NCBI RefSeq assembly: GCF_000757485.1
Contig: NZ_JPYO01000042.1
Coordinates: forward strand, 269,944 to 333,943
DNA length: 64,000 nt
Source of the DNA: Achromobacter sp. RTa
GTDB taxonomy: Bacteria; Pseudomonadota; Gammaproteobacteria; Burkholderiales; Burkholderiaceae_B
Reading direction: 5' to 3'
Shown here: positions 1 through 9,229 of the stretch, piece after piece
How the letters are laid out: each line of letters begins with the position of its first letter
How positions within the stretch are numbered: the first letter of the stretch is position 1
The notes under the pieces: generated by a model
The model's database searches: none
What the model saw: the letters and a program-made list of their open reading frames with translations, nothing else
Told to the model about the DNA's origin: nothing
Position numbers and translations under genes: made by a program

Positions 1-937
1 CCACCACCGCATTGCTCTGCACGCTGCCATAGCCCGTGCTGAACTGGTTGACGCGGGGATCGGGCGCCTCCGGCACGACGGATCCCCCGAACCAGAACAT
101 GGCCGGGGTTCCGCCGGTGAAGGATTCCTGGCTGTGATAGGCGTCGATCGAGGCCGTCAGGGCGCTGCCGCGATAGTCCAGGCCTGCGGAGAGGAACTCA
201 CGCTTCTTGGATTGGCCGTCCAGCGTGGTGGCGCCGTCGCTGAAGGCGCCGTTGACGCGCGCGCCCCATTCGTTGCCGGCGCCGAAACGCCGGCCGGCGT
301 CGATCGTCGTGCCGAGTTGGCCATCGGACTGCCAATCGACGCCGAACGTGGCGTTGGGCGTATCGCCCGCGCGCTTGGGCACCAGGTTCACCGTGCCGCC
401 GACCGCGCCGCTGGGAGCCATACCGCTGAACAAGGCGTTCGGCCCCTTCAGCACCTCCACCCGCTCGATGAACTCCACTGGCACGTGCCCCATGGGCGCC
501 AGGCCGTACATGCCATTGATCGCCACATCGTTCTGGTTGACGTCGAAGCCGCGGATGCGGAAATTCTCGTAGACGTGTCCGCTGGAAGTCGTGAACCGGA
601 CCGAAGGGTCATTGGCCATGACGTCGGCGAGCGTCCGGGCCTGCTGGTTCTCGATGAGCTCGGAGGTATAGCTGGTGACGTTGAACGGCGTGTCCATCAC
701 GTCCTGGTTGCCCATCAGGCCCAGCCTTGCGCCCTGGGCCACCTGCCCGCCCGCATAGGCTGGCGGAAGCTCGGCATCCACGATCGCTCCTCCGGTGACC
801 GTGACCGCCTGCAGGGTCGTGGTCGGCCCCGCATCCTGCGCCCATGCGCCCGAAACGGGCAGAACCAGGGAAAGCGCCAGTCCAGGCGTAAGCCGCCGGG
901 CGCGCGAGCCCTGCGGGAATTTGCGTTGATTAGCCAA
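1..937 (-). CDS. TonB-dependent siderophore receptor, N-terminal part (runs off left edge)
   Basis: Outer-membrane ligand-gated channel, probably for a ferric siderophore, energised by TonB. About 312 codons are visible. Reading from the right end, there is a signal peptide ending near AWAQ, a short TonB-box-like stretch, then a plug domain with the usual landmarks (DTPFNVTSYT, RIRGFDVNQ, ERVEVLKGPNALFSG, GAVGGTVNLVPKR) and the first barrel strands. There is no STN signalling domain after the signal peptide, so it should not itself talk to the FecR next door. I chose the TTG at 937-935 because the only nearby ATG is out of frame and an AGGGG ribosome-binding sequence lies about 6 nt upstream of the TTG. 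It is divergent from the FecI-like gene, with 234 nt between them that hold Fur-like sequences. The C-terminal part lies outside the window. Confidence 0.9.
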   Translation of the reverse strand, partial: MANQRKFPQGSRARRLTPGLALSLVLPVSGAWAQDAGPTTTLQAVTVTGGAIVDAELPPAYAGGQVAQGARLGLMGNQDVMDTPFNVTSYTSELIENQQARTLADVMANDPSVRFTTSSGHVYENFRIRGFDVNQNDVAINGMYGLAPMGHVPVEFIERVEVLKGPNALFSGMAPSGAVGGTVNLVPKRAGDTPNATFGVDWQSDGQLGTTIDAGRRFGAGNEWGARVNGAFSDGATTLDGQSKKREFLSAGLDYRGSALTASIDAYHSQESFTGGTPAMFWFGGSVVPEAPDPRVNQFSTGYGSVQSNAVV

Positions 938-959
938 GCCGTACCCCTCAGTACATGCA

Positions 960-978
960 AATAAGAATGAGTTTTATA
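960..978. promoter_or_regulatory. weak Fur-box-like sequence before the TonB receptor
   Basis: AT-rich stretch AATAAGAATGAGTTTTATA, about 23 nt upstream of the TTG start of the left-edge receptor. It matches the 19-bp Fur consensus at 11 positions by my count, which is marginal. Its location before an iron-receptor gene is the main support. Confidence 0.35.
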
Positions 979-1117
979 TAGATTACAATATTTCGACGGC
1001 GAAACTCAAAGCGAAGGACGGCTTCTTCATATTCAGTTTTTCGTCAGCATCTGCGGCGATCTAGGACGATTCGCGCCCAATGAGGCGGGTTCATGTTTGC
1101 CCAGAATTTGGCAAACA

Positions 1118-1136
1118 GGTAATAATTATCGTTCTT
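1118..1136. promoter_or_regulatory. Fur box before the FecI-like sigma gene
   Basis: GGTAATAATTATCGTTCTT matches the 19-bp Fur consensus at 13 positions and sits 35 nt before the sigma-factor start, inside an AT-rich island of an otherwise GC-rich region. FecI genes are commonly Fur-repressed, so this fits iron control of the whole sigma/anti-sigma/receptor set. Inferred from sequence only. Confidence 0.6.
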
Positions 1137-1171
1137 ATTGAATTACCCGCCGGCATGGGCGGCTCAAGGCC

Positions 1172-1678
1172 TTGGACACTTCGGATTACGCTTTCCCGCC
1201 CAGCGTGGAGACCCTCTACTGCGATCACCATCCGTGGCTGCAGTCCTGGCTGCGACGGCGGCTCGGCAATGCGGCGGACGCCGCGGATCTCGCGCAGGAT
1301 GCATTCCTGAGGCTGCTCGCCACGCCCCGCAAGTTCGGCAGCCTGCCCGAAGCGCGCGTCTACCTGAGGACGATGGCGGGAGGCCTGTGCGTCGACCTGT
1401 GGCGCCGGCGGCGCATCGAACAGGCTTGGCTCGACACCCTCGCCGCGCAGCCCGAAGCCCGCGCTCCGTCGGCGGAGCACCAGGCGATCGTGCTCGAAGC
1501 GCTCCAGGAAATAGACCGCCTGCTGCGCACCCTGCCCGTCAAGGCCGCTCACGCCTTCGTCATGGCGGTCGGCAGCGGAATGAGCGAAAAAGAGGTCGCG
1601 GCCGAGTTGGGCGTGAGCACGCGCATGGTGCGCAAATACATCGCGCAGGCGATGCTGCATTGCCTGGAAACGCTTTGA
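1172..1678 (+). CDS. FecI-like ECF sigma factor
   Basis: 168-residue extracytoplasmic-function sigma factor that would direct RNA polymerase to the downstream receptor gene when a ferric ligand is bound outside. Region 2 is visible (LYCDHHPWLQSWLRRRLGN, then DAADLAQDAFLRLL, the typical DLxQDxFLR motif). Region 4 ends with a helix-turn-helix (SEKEVAAELGVSTRMVRKYI). The length is normal for the FecI group. The start is a TTG at 1172 because no in-frame ATG fits before region 2; this is the main uncertainty. The stop codon overlaps the start of the FecR-like gene, which implies translational coupling. A Fur-like box lies just upstream. Confidence 0.9.
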   Translation: MDTSDYAFPPSVETLYCDHHPWLQSWLRRRLGNAADAADLAQDAFLRLLATPRKFGSLPEARVYLRTMAGGLCVDLWRRRRIEQAWLDTLAAQPEARAPSAEHQAIVLEALQEIDRLLRTLPVKAAHAFVMAVGSGMSEKEVAAELGVSTRMVRKYIAQAMLHCLETL

Positions 1679-2679
1679 ACGCCGCCGATGCGCCTTCTGA
1701 ACGGCAACAGTCTCCGTCCAGCTCCGAGCGCGCCGCGCTTGAACAGGCGGCAGAATGGTTTGCCTTGCTGCAATCGGGCGAGGCCACATCCGCCGACCGG
1801 GAAGCCTGGCGCGCGTGGCACGAAAGCGCCGAAGCCCATCGCGCCGCATGGGCGCGCGTGGATCGCGTCGGCCAGCTGTTCCAGCCCATCCGGAAGGCGC
1901 CCGATCCCCGGGGCACGGTTCGCGCGTACCGCTCGGCAACCATCGATGCCGGCCGGCGCCGCCTGATACTGGGGCTTGCCGCCCTCGCCGGCGTCGGGCT
2001 GGCCGGCGGCGCGGCTTGGCGCCCTTCCCTACTGCCGGGCCTGCTCCTGGCCTGGGCGGCCGACCACCGGACCGCCACCGGCGAAGTGCGCGAGATCCTG
2101 CTCGGCGACGGCACGCGCGTGTGGCTGGGCACGGCCAGCGCGTTCGACGAAGATTACACCCCGGCGCTGCGGCGCCTGCGGCTCGTGGCCGGCGAAATCC
2201 TGATCGACACCGCCGCCGATGCCAGCCGTCCTTTCGTGGTCGATACGCCGCAAGGCCGGCTGCGCGCGCTGGGCACGCGCTTTACCGTCAGGCTGGAAGA
2301 CGGGGACACCCGGATCGCGGTCTATGACGGCGCGGTCCAGGCGCATGCCATCGACGGCACCAGCACGATCATCCAGGCAGGCTGGCGGGCTCGCCTGGAC
2401 CGCGGGGGCCTATCTCCCGCGGAGCCCGCCAGCCCCGCAAGCGAAGCATCGACGCGCGGCCTTTACATCGCGCAAGACGTGCCCTTGGGCGCCGTGCTGC
2501 GTGAGCTGGAGCGTTATCGCAGCGGGTATCTGACCGTGTCGCCCCAGGTAGCCGACCTGCCGGTGTTCGGCAGCTATCCGATGACGGATCCGGATCGCGC
2601 GCTGGCCATGCTCGAATCGGTATTGCCCATACGCATCGGCCGCCCCATGCCGTGGTGGGTCCGCGTCACGCCCCGGTAG
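1675..2679 (+). CDS. FecR-like anti-sigma factor / sigma regulator
   Basis: 334-residue inner-membrane protein that relays receptor occupancy to the FecI-like sigma factor. The cytoplasmic N-terminal DUF4880-type segment carries the motif AAEWFALLQSGEATSADREAW. One membrane segment follows (around LILGLAALAGVGLAGGAAW). A periplasmic FecR domain then includes GEVREILLGDGTRVWLGTASAF and RLVAGEILIDTA. The C-terminal end holds the STN-contacting repeat. The start is a TTG overlapping the sigma stop codon (TTGA at 1675-1678). It is followed 120 nt later by the receptor with an STN domain, the expected third partner. No truncation is seen. Confidence 0.88.
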   Translation: MNAADAPSERQQSPSSSERAALEQAAEWFALLQSGEATSADREAWRAWHESAEAHRAAWARVDRVGQLFQPIRKAPDPRGTVRAYRSATIDAGRRRLILGLAALAGVGLAGGAAWRPSLLPGLLLAWAADHRTATGEVREILLGDGTRVWLGTASAFDEDYTPALRRLRLVAGEILIDTAADASRPFVVDTPQGRLRALGTRFTVRLEDGDTRIAVYDGAVQAHAIDGTSTIIQAGWRARLDRGGLSPAEPASPASEASTRGLYIAQDVPLGAVLRELERYRSGYLTVSPQVADLPVFGSYPMTDPDRALAMLESVLPIRIGRPMPWWVRVTPR

Positions 2680-2799
2680 GCTCGCGGCACGCTTGGGGAA
2701 GTTTTTTTCGGACCGAGGTTCCTATTTTCGGCGGCTCGTTCGATGAACGGGATGAAAGGTCACCCGATCACTGAACAACCCGGCTTCCGAGGAACCCCC

Positions 2800-5325
2800 A
2801 TGTCCGTCCGTCCGCCCGCCCAGGCACGCATTCCATTGTCCCTTTTCCGCGGCCCCGCTCACGAAGGACGTGCCCGGCAACCGGCTTTGCCGGCGCGCGT
2901 ATCCTTCCGGCTCGCATGCGCCTGCGGCCTGCTCGCTGCCGCAGCCTGGGCCCCCGCGGCCATCGCACAGGCCCAGGGCGCCGGCCGCCCCTCTACGCCA
3001 AGCAGCCAGACCCGCCATTACGACATTCCAGCAGGCCCATTGGGTTCGGTGCTGGCCCGCTACGCCGCGGAATCCGGGATCCTGCTCGCCAGCCCGCCCG
3101 GCCTGGTGGACGGGCGCCTAAGCCCCGGCGTGCACGGAACGCTCAGCCCGGAAGCCGCGCTCAACGCCGCCCTGGCGGGAACGGGCCTGGATGCCTTGCG
3201 GGATACGCGGGGGCAATACCGCATCCACCCGGCCGCCGGGATATCCACGCTGGCGCCCGTCACGGTGCAAGGCCGGGATCTCGCCACCACGGAAGGATCG
3301 GGCTCCTATGCCTCGAACGTCGTAACGATCGCCAAGGGGGATCAATCGCTGCGCGAGATTCCCCAGGCCGTCTCGGTGATCACCCGCCAGCGCATGGACG
3401 ACCAGAACATCACCGATATCCGAGAGGCCCTGGGCAACGCGCCGGGCGTTTCCATGGTGGCCAATGAACCCGGCGGGCAGTTCTATTCACGGGGCTTCTT
3501 CATCCAGAGCTACCAGTTCGACGGCGTGCCGCTGGAGCGCCAGCTCTATGCGCGCGGCTCAGCCTTCAATTCCGACACCGCGATCTACGACCGCGTGGAA
3601 ATCATGCGCGGCCCGCAAGGGCTGTTCGAAGGCGCGGGCGATCCTTCGGGTTCCGTCAATATGGTGCGCAAGCGGCCGACGCCGGAATTCCAGATGACGC
3701 TGACCGGCAAGGCGGGGTCGTGGGACCAGTACGGCGCACAGGCCGACCTGGGAGGGCCGTTGAACGAAAGCGGCACGGTGCGCGGAAGGGTCGTGGTGAA
3801 CTACGAGACCGCGGGATCCTTCCGCGACTACCTGGACTCCAACGACCGGACGATCTACGGCGCTCTGGACATCGACCTGGGCCCCTCCACCACGCTGGGG
3901 ATAGGCTACAGCCGAGAAAAGCCGTACGGCGTCATCGACTGGTCGGGCCTGCCCAACTACGGCGACGGCTCCATGCCCGATTACTCCCGCTCCACCAACC
4001 TGAGCGCCCCCTGGAACCATGCCTACAAGACCCAGGACACCTGGTACGCTGACCTGCTCCACCGGTTCGACAATGGCTGGAAGTTCAAGGCCGCCCTGGT
4101 GCGGGTGGACGAGGCCAACGACATCAAATACCTGCTGCGCACAGGCAGGCTGGGGCCGCCCAACACTTTCCGCGGCGACGCCTATGCCTTCGACATGGAG
4201 TCCAGGAATCTGGGCGGCGACGCCCACCTGACGGGCGGCGCCACCCTGTTCGGCCGCAAGCTCGACCTGACGGTGGGCGCGAACTTCTCGCATCAGCGCA
4301 GCAACGATACCTGGGGCTGGGCCCGCAACGTCGAAAGCCTGAACGCAAGCTATGACCAGCCAGTTACCGTGCCGGGCATGAACAGCGACCAGATCATCGC
4401 CGCCAACCGGATGGACGACGGCTATCGGTCCGACAAAAAGGGCCTGTACGCCACCGCGCGCTACCAGTTGTTCGATCCGCTGTCGATCGTGCTGGGCGGA
4501 CGTTTCTCCTGGTACAAGCAAACCTACGTTTCCGACGGCATCTGGGGCTATTCGGAAACCACGGCCAAGGAAACGGGCGAGTTCACGCCGTTCCTGGGCA
4601 CGGTCCTCACGTTGAACGACCAATGGTCGGCCTATGCCAACTACGCGGACATCTTCCGCCCGCAAAGCCAGCGCGACGCATCCGGCGCCTTCCTCAGCCC
4701 CGTCACGGGCAGGAACTACGAACTGGGCTTGAAGGGCGAACTGCTGGACGGGCGCGTCGACGTAGGATTCGCGCTATTTCGCACCGAACAGAAAAAGGTG
4801 GCGTTCGAAGATGGCGGCGTCCCGGAGGAGGTGGCCAACGCGCAATGCGGCGGCACCTGCTACCGTCCGACGGCGCAGGTGCGCAGCCAGGGCTTCGAAG
4901 CCGAGGTAAGCGGCGAAGTGCTGCCCGGCCTGCAACTCGCCGCGTCCTATACCTACACGCAGACCAAGCACAAGGGCGAGGACGTTCCCGCGGTCGGCTA
5001 TGACATTTCCGCCAACACGGGCGTGCCCCGCCACCTGGCGCGCCTGTGGGCCAACTACCGCCTGCCGGGCGAATGGAGCCGCTATTCGGTGGGCGCCGGC
5101 GTCACCACGCAGAGCGAGTCTTCCGGATTCGCCTATTACGGCCGGGTGCAAGGCGGCTACACGGTATTGGACGCGCGCATCGGCTACCGCTTCGACGACC
5201 GGCTATCGCTTGCCCTGAACGTGGGCAACCTGACGGACAAGAAGTACTACACGTCCGTCAGCTATGACCACAACTACTACGGCGCGCCCCGGAATTATCT
5301 TCTGACGGTGCAGTACAGGATGTAG
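2800..5325 (+). CDS. FecA-like TonB-dependent siderophore receptor with STN signalling domain
   Basis: 841-residue outer-membrane transducer and transporter. A long signal peptide ends near AIAQAQ. An STN (secretin/TonB N-terminal) domain follows at about residues 72-122 (YDIPAGPLGSVLARYAAESGI), then a plug (QAVSVITRQRMDD, RGFFIQSYQFDG, YDRVEIMRGPQGLFEGAGDPSG) and a 22-strand barrel ending in the aromatic tail NYLLTVQYRM. The STN domain and the upstream FecI/FecR pair mark it as the ligand sensor of this surface-signalling system. Its siderophore cannot be told from sequence. I prefer the ATG at 2800, with GAGGA 7 nt upstream, over an in-frame ATG at 2743 that lacks a visible ribosome-binding site. 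It converges with the hydrolase gene with only 3 nt between stop codons. Confidence 0.92.
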   Translation: MSVRPPAQARIPLSLFRGPAHEGRARQPALPARVSFRLACACGLLAAAAWAPAAIAQAQGAGRPSTPSSQTRHYDIPAGPLGSVLARYAAESGILLASPPGLVDGRLSPGVHGTLSPEAALNAALAGTGLDALRDTRGQYRIHPAAGISTLAPVTVQGRDLATTEGSGSYASNVVTIAKGDQSLREIPQAVSVITRQRMDDQNITDIREALGNAPGVSMVANEPGGQFYSRGFFIQSYQFDGVPLERQLYARGSAFNSDTAIYDRVEIMRGPQGLFEGAGDPSGSVNMVRKRPTPEFQMTLTGKAGSWDQYGAQADLGGPLNESGTVRGRVVVNYETAGSFRDYLDSNDRTIYGALDIDLGPSTTLGIGYSREKPYGVIDWSGLPNYGDGSMPDYSRSTNLSAPWNHAYKTQDTWYADLLHRFDNGWKFKAALVRVDEANDIKYLLRTGRLGPPNTFRGDAYAFDMESRNLGGDAHLTGGATLFGRKLDLTVGANFSHQRSNDTWGWARNVESLNASYDQPVTVPGMNSDQIIAANRMDDGYRSDKKGLYATARYQLFDPLSIVLGGRFSWYKQTYVSDGIWGYSETTAKETGEFTPFLGTVLTLNDQWSAYANYADIFRPQSQRDASGAFLSPVTGRNYELGLKGELLDGRVDVGFALFRTEQKKVAFEDGGVPEEVANAQCGGTCYRPTAQVRSQGFEAEVSGEVLPGLQLAASYTYTQTKHKGEDVPAVGYDISANTGVPRHLARLWANYRLPGEWSRYSVGAGVTTQSESSGFAYYGRVQGGYTVLDARIGYRFDDRLSLALNVGNLTDKKYYTSVSYDHNYYGAPRNYLLTVQYRM

Positions 5326-5328
5326 GCG

Positions 5329-6822
5329 TCATCGGGAAATGACGCCGTCTATGCGTTTGATCAGATAGGGATAGAACGGATTGGACGTCAGCCTTGCCAG
5401 GGAGTCCATTCCGCTCACCAGCGCGCCCACTTCGCCCCTGATCGAGATCGCGCCGAGGCTGATGCCGTACTCCTCGATGTTGTCGGGGTGCTGGCCATAC
5501 AGGGAATCGCTGCTCGGAAACGGCAAGGCCACGTGCGACAGCGAATAGATCTCGCGCGGATACTGGATGCCGATGGCGTGGTCCACTACATGGGTGTCGC
5601 CCGCCTCGCTGATGCGCTCGACCATGTCGCTGGACGTCGACGAGGCGTTGGTCACGATGGTCAGGCGATAGTTGTGCCGTTCGCGCGGCAGCGTGCCGCT
5701 CAGGGACCATTCCACGCCGCGCCGGAACAGCGGCCCGAGCTTCGTGGCGCGGTTCAGGTCGAACAGCACCAGGTCGCTGCCATTGGCGGGCAGGCGGGCA
5801 TAGAGCGCATTGATCAGCGCCCGGGTGCTGACCGTGAAATCCAACACCGAGTGGAATGTCAGGATGGGCGGCAACCGTTCCAGCGTACCCTCGCGCTGCC
5901 GAGTGGCGATATTCTCCTGCAGCACGCGGGTCAGTTCATACGATTGGCGCGCCGCGTTGACCGGGAAGGAGTTGTATTTGAACGGATTGAATTCCGGCAC
6001 GATGCTGAGCCACGCCGCCTTGGCAAAGGCCGGCAATATCGCCGGCAAGCCCGCCAGGCCCGCGAACCGCGCGAACTGCGTAATGCCGATCATGGGCGAT
6101 ATCAGGACCAGTCGGTCCGGACGGGCCAGCCCGGTCCCATCGAGGGCGTCCATGGCGTACATCAGGGCGAGCGCCCCGCCATTGGAAAAACCCACGAGAT
6201 GCAAGGGCCGGGGCGCGGGCACGCGCCGCCTTGCTTCCCGCACCGCCAGGCGCGTCGCCGCGGACCAGTCTTCCCAGGTTGCGTCGGTCAAGCCGCCGGG
6301 CACCGTTCCATGCCCCGGCAGGCGGATCGCCACCACCGCATAGCCCGCGTCGCGGTAATGCGCCGCGATATGCCTGAGGCTGTAGGGGGAATCGGTCAGG
6401 CCATGCAGAAGGACCGCCACCCCCAAAGGCTCCGCATCCGGCTCGAGCACATACGAAAGGTTCCAGTCATGGGCAAAACGCTCGGGATAGACCACCGCGC
6501 CGCTGAAGTAGCGATTGCTTTCGGTCCGGTCTTCCGGCTCCAGCTTGTCGGTCACATGCTTGCGGACCTCGGCGAAGATCTTTTTTTCGCGCTCCAGGTA
6601 ATCCCGCCAGGTGCCGTGGTCCAACGCGTCGCGGCTCAGTTCCTCGGGCACGTAGGTATGCCAGACGGCCAGCGGCGGGCCATGCCGGATGTCGTAGAGG
6701 CGCATTCCGATCGCCGTGACCAGGAAGACGGCTACGACCAGGCCAAGAACACGCAAGGCCTTCCTGGTCCGACGCCAGACGGTATGCCGCGGCCCCGTGG
6801 ACAACCCGCTACTCAGATACAT
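5329..6822 (-). CDS. membrane-anchored alpha/beta hydrolase
   Basis: 497-residue serine hydrolase of the alpha/beta fold. One N-terminal membrane segment (about residues 22-40, VLGLVVAVFLVTAIGM) would tether the enzyme to the inner membrane, with the catalytic part probably periplasmic. The oxyanion-hole HG lies at LLHGLTDSPYS and the nucleophile elbow is GFSNGG with Ser213. A late His (GDTHVVDHA) is a plausible catalytic base. Esterase/lysophospholipase-like relatives exist, but the substrate is unknown. A TTG 15 nt upstream is in frame, but the ATG at 6822 is the better start. Monocistronic: convergent with the FecA-like gene and 114 nt from the LysR gene. Confidence 0.8.
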   Translation of the reverse strand: MYLSSGLSTGPRHTVWRRTRKALRVLGLVVAVFLVTAIGMRLYDIRHGPPLAVWHTYVPEELSRDALDHGTWRDYLEREKKIFAEVRKHVTDKLEPEDRTESNRYFSGAVVYPERFAHDWNLSYVLEPDAEPLGVAVLLHGLTDSPYSLRHIAAHYRDAGYAVVAIRLPGHGTVPGGLTDATWEDWSAATRLAVREARRRVPAPRPLHLVGFSNGGALALMYAMDALDGTGLARPDRLVLISPMIGITQFARFAGLAGLPAILPAFAKAAWLSIVPEFNPFKYNSFPVNAARQSYELTRVLQENIATRQREGTLERLPPILTFHSVLDFTVSTRALINALYARLPANGSDLVLFDLNRATKLGPLFRRGVEWSLSGTLPRERHNYRLTIVTNASSTSSDMVERISEAGDTHVVDHAIGIQYPREIYSLSHVALPFPSSDSLYGQHPDNIEEYGISLGAISIRGEVGALVSGMDSLARLTSNPFYPYLIKRIDGVISR

Positions 6823-6936
6823 GATCCCAATCCCCAAGAGGCAGCTTGAAATGCAGTACTGACTGAAGCGGCTAGCTTACGAAGGCGGATACAAGAACGC
6901 AAGGCTCGGCCCCAAGCCCCGCGCCGCCCGGCCGCC

Positions 6937-7875
6937 TCAGGCCTCGACGTTGCGCAGCTCGGCCGGCAGGTGCTCGCGCATGATCTCGATGAAGCGGCGC
7001 AACCGCGCCGGCTGATAGCGCGAAGGCGCATACACCAGGTACACCGGCAGCGGCTCGGCATGCCAGCGCGGCGCCGCGTGCACGAGACGTCCGTGGGCGA
7101 TGTCCTCGGCCATGGCCCAGGCCGAACCCAGGCCCACGCCCAAACCCAGCGCCGCGGCACGGCGCAGCGCATGCAGGCCATCGGTGGACAGGCGGGGCTC
7201 GATGCCAAAACGCGCCACCTCTCCCGTATCCAGGTTCGTGAGGGCGACCTCGTTGCGGTAGAACGTGCGCAGCGCCAGCCATGGCAGCCCGGCGAGCTGC
7301 CTGGGGTGCTGCGGCACTTCTCCCGACGGCAGCAGGCTGGGCGCAGCCACCACGATGCGCGGCACCTCGCCCAGTTTCAGCGCAACCACCGAAGGATCCG
7401 TGACGGGCCCCACCCGCAAGGCGCAATCGACGTTTTCGGCGATGAAGTCCGGCATGCGGTCATGCAGCAGCCATTCGACGCGCATCTTGGGATACAGCCG
7501 CAGGTAATGCGCAAGCGGCTCCACGAACTGATGCTGGCCGAAAGCGTGCGGGGCGACCACGCGCAGCATGCCCGCCGGCTCTTCGACCGCGCCGCGCACC
7601 TCGCTCTCAAAGGACTGCCAGCCGGCGATGAGATCCTTCGCGCGTTCGTAGCAGCGCTGTCCGTCCTCGGTCAGGCGGATGGCATGGGTGGACCGTTGCA
7701 GCAGGCGCACGCCCAGGGTGCGTTCGAGCAACTGCAGGCGCCGGCTGACCGTGGGCTGGGTGCCTCCCAATTGCGCGGCGGCAGCCGACAGGCTGCCGGC
7801 CTCCACGATGCGCACGAAGGTCTCGATGAGCAGCATGCGGTCGGTGCCGAACGCCGGGATTTGGGGCTTGGTCAT
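6937..7875 (-). CDS. LysR-family transcriptional regulator
   Basis: 312-residue one-component regulator. The N-terminal winged helix-turn-helix (FVRIVEAGSLSAAAAQLGGTQPTVSRRLQLLE, about residues 20-51) is followed by the linker helix and a LysR substrate-binding domain (from about GMLRVVAPHAFGQH). Length is typical. It is divergent from an MFS exporter gene with a 95-nt shared intergenic region, the usual arrangement for a LysR protein controlling its neighbour. The inducer is not predictable. The ATG at 7875 is well supported. Confidence 0.9.
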   Translation of the reverse strand: MTKPQIPAFGTDRMLLIETFVRIVEAGSLSAAAAQLGGTQPTVSRRLQLLERTLGVRLLQRSTHAIRLTEDGQRCYERAKDLIAGWQSFESEVRGAVEEPAGMLRVVAPHAFGQHQFVEPLAHYLRLYPKMRVEWLLHDRMPDFIAENVDCALRVGPVTDPSVVALKLGEVPRIVVAAPSLLPSGEVPQHPRQLAGLPWLALRTFYRNEVALTNLDTGEVARFGIEPRLSTDGLHALRRAAALGLGVGLGSAWAMAEDIAHGRLVHAAPRWHAEPLPVYLVYAPSRYQPARLRRFIEIMREHLPAELRNVEA

Positions 7876-7970
7876 ACGTCTATCGTATAACGGATCTACC
7901 CCTGGCAGGGCTACCAGCGGTCCGTATCGAGGTACACAATCTGCGCCACACTCTTCCTCGGACTTCCATC

Positions 7971-9188
7971 ATGTCTACCCCGAATTCTTCCGACCCCTCT
8001 CTGAAGCGCGGCCTGATCATGCTTCTGGCCGTGGGCGCGGGCTTGGCCGTGGCCTCCCTCTACTACAGCCAGCCCATGCTGGGAGTGCTGGGCGCCGAGC
8101 TGGGCGCGGCGCCCGGCGCGCTGGGCTGGATTCCCACCCTGACCCAACTTGGTTATGCGTTCGGCATATTGCTGCTGGCGCCTCTGGGCGACCGCTACGA
8201 TCGCAAGCGCATCATCCTGGCCAAGTCCATCGTGCTTGCCGCCGGGCTGTTGCTGGCCGGCTTCGCCCCGGGCATGAGCCTGATGCTGGCGGCCAGTTTC
8301 ACGGTCGGCGTCGCGGCGACCATGGCGCAAGACATCGTGCCCGCGGCCGCCACGCTGGCGCCGGCCGAGCGCCGCGGCGCGATCGTGGGCACGGTGATGA
8401 CCGGCCTGTTGCTGGGCATCCTGCTGTCGCGCGTGGTCGGCGGCTTCGTCGCGGAGAACCTCGGCTGGCGCGTCATGTTCTGGGTGGCGGCGCTGGCGAT
8501 TCTCGTGCTGGCGCTGGCGCTGTGGCGTCATCTGCCCGGCTTCGCGCCGACCAGCCGGCTGCCCTACCGGGCCTTGCTCGGCTCGCTGGGCACCCTCTGG
8601 CGCCTGCATTCGGAACTGCGCCGCAGCGCCATTGCGCAAGGACTGCTGTACATGGGATTCAGCGCCTTCTGGTCCACCCTTGCCGTCATGCTGCACGACG
8701 CGCCGTTCCACCTGGGCGCGGATGCCGCCGGAGCCTTCGGCCTGGCGGGCGCGGCAGGCGCCCTGGCCGCGCCGCTGGTCGGCCGCGTGGCCGACCGCCA
8801 CGGCCCCGCGCGGCTCGCCCGCCTGGGCGCCGCTCTTACGGCCGTATCCTTCGCCTCGATGGCGCTGCTGCCCGCCTTGCCGCCATCCGCCGCGTTGTGG
8901 CTGATCGCCGCAAGCGCCGTCGGCTTCGACCTGGGCATCCAGATGTCGTTGATCGCCCACCAGAGCATCGTCTACGGCATCGATCCCGCCGCGCGCAGCC
9001 GCCTGAACGCGGTGCTCATGACTGGCGTGTTCGTCGGCATGGCGGCGGGCGGCGCACTGGGCGGCATGGCGCTGGCCCACTGGGGCTGGATCGGAGTGAC
9101 GGCGCTGGCCACCGCAACTGCCGCCGGCGCCCTGGCGCTGCGGGCCTTGCCGCGCCGGCCGGCCCCCGTGACGCAATGCGAAGCTTGA
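7971..9188 (+). CDS. MFS transporter (drug/metabolite exporter type)
   Basis: 405-residue major facilitator with about 12 hydrophobic segments. The MFS motif A appears as APLGDRYDRKRIILAK between helices 2 and 3, with a degenerate second copy (GRVADRHGPARLARLG) between helices 8 and 9. The overall pattern (YYSQPMLGVLG near the N terminus, IPTLTQLGYAFGILLLAPLGD) is that of the arabinose-efflux/YdeA-like exporter branch. It is divergent from the LysR gene, which probably regulates it. Substrate unknown. Confidence 0.88.
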   Translation: MSTPNSSDPSLKRGLIMLLAVGAGLAVASLYYSQPMLGVLGAELGAAPGALGWIPTLTQLGYAFGILLLAPLGDRYDRKRIILAKSIVLAAGLLLAGFAPGMSLMLAASFTVGVAATMAQDIVPAAATLAPAERRGAIVGTVMTGLLLGILLSRVVGGFVAENLGWRVMFWVAALAILVLALALWRHLPGFAPTSRLPYRALLGSLGTLWRLHSELRRSAIAQGLLYMGFSAFWSTLAVMLHDAPFHLGADAAGAFGLAGAAGALAAPLVGRVADRHGPARLARLGAALTAVSFASMALLPALPPSAALWLIAASAVGFDLGIQMSLIAHQSIVYGIDPAARSRLNAVLMTGVFVGMAAGGALGGMALAHWGWIGVTALATATAAGALALRALPRRPAPVTQCEA

Positions 9189-9229
9189 ACCGCCCCGGCG
9201 GCACGGCCGCAAGCCGCGCCGCCGCCAGG

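Noticed and set aside
7876..7970. Partial palindrome ATCGTATAACGGAT between the LysR and MFS genes as a LysR box
   Set aside because: Too many mismatches in the symmetry and no clear T-N11-A arrangement, so not listed as a feature.
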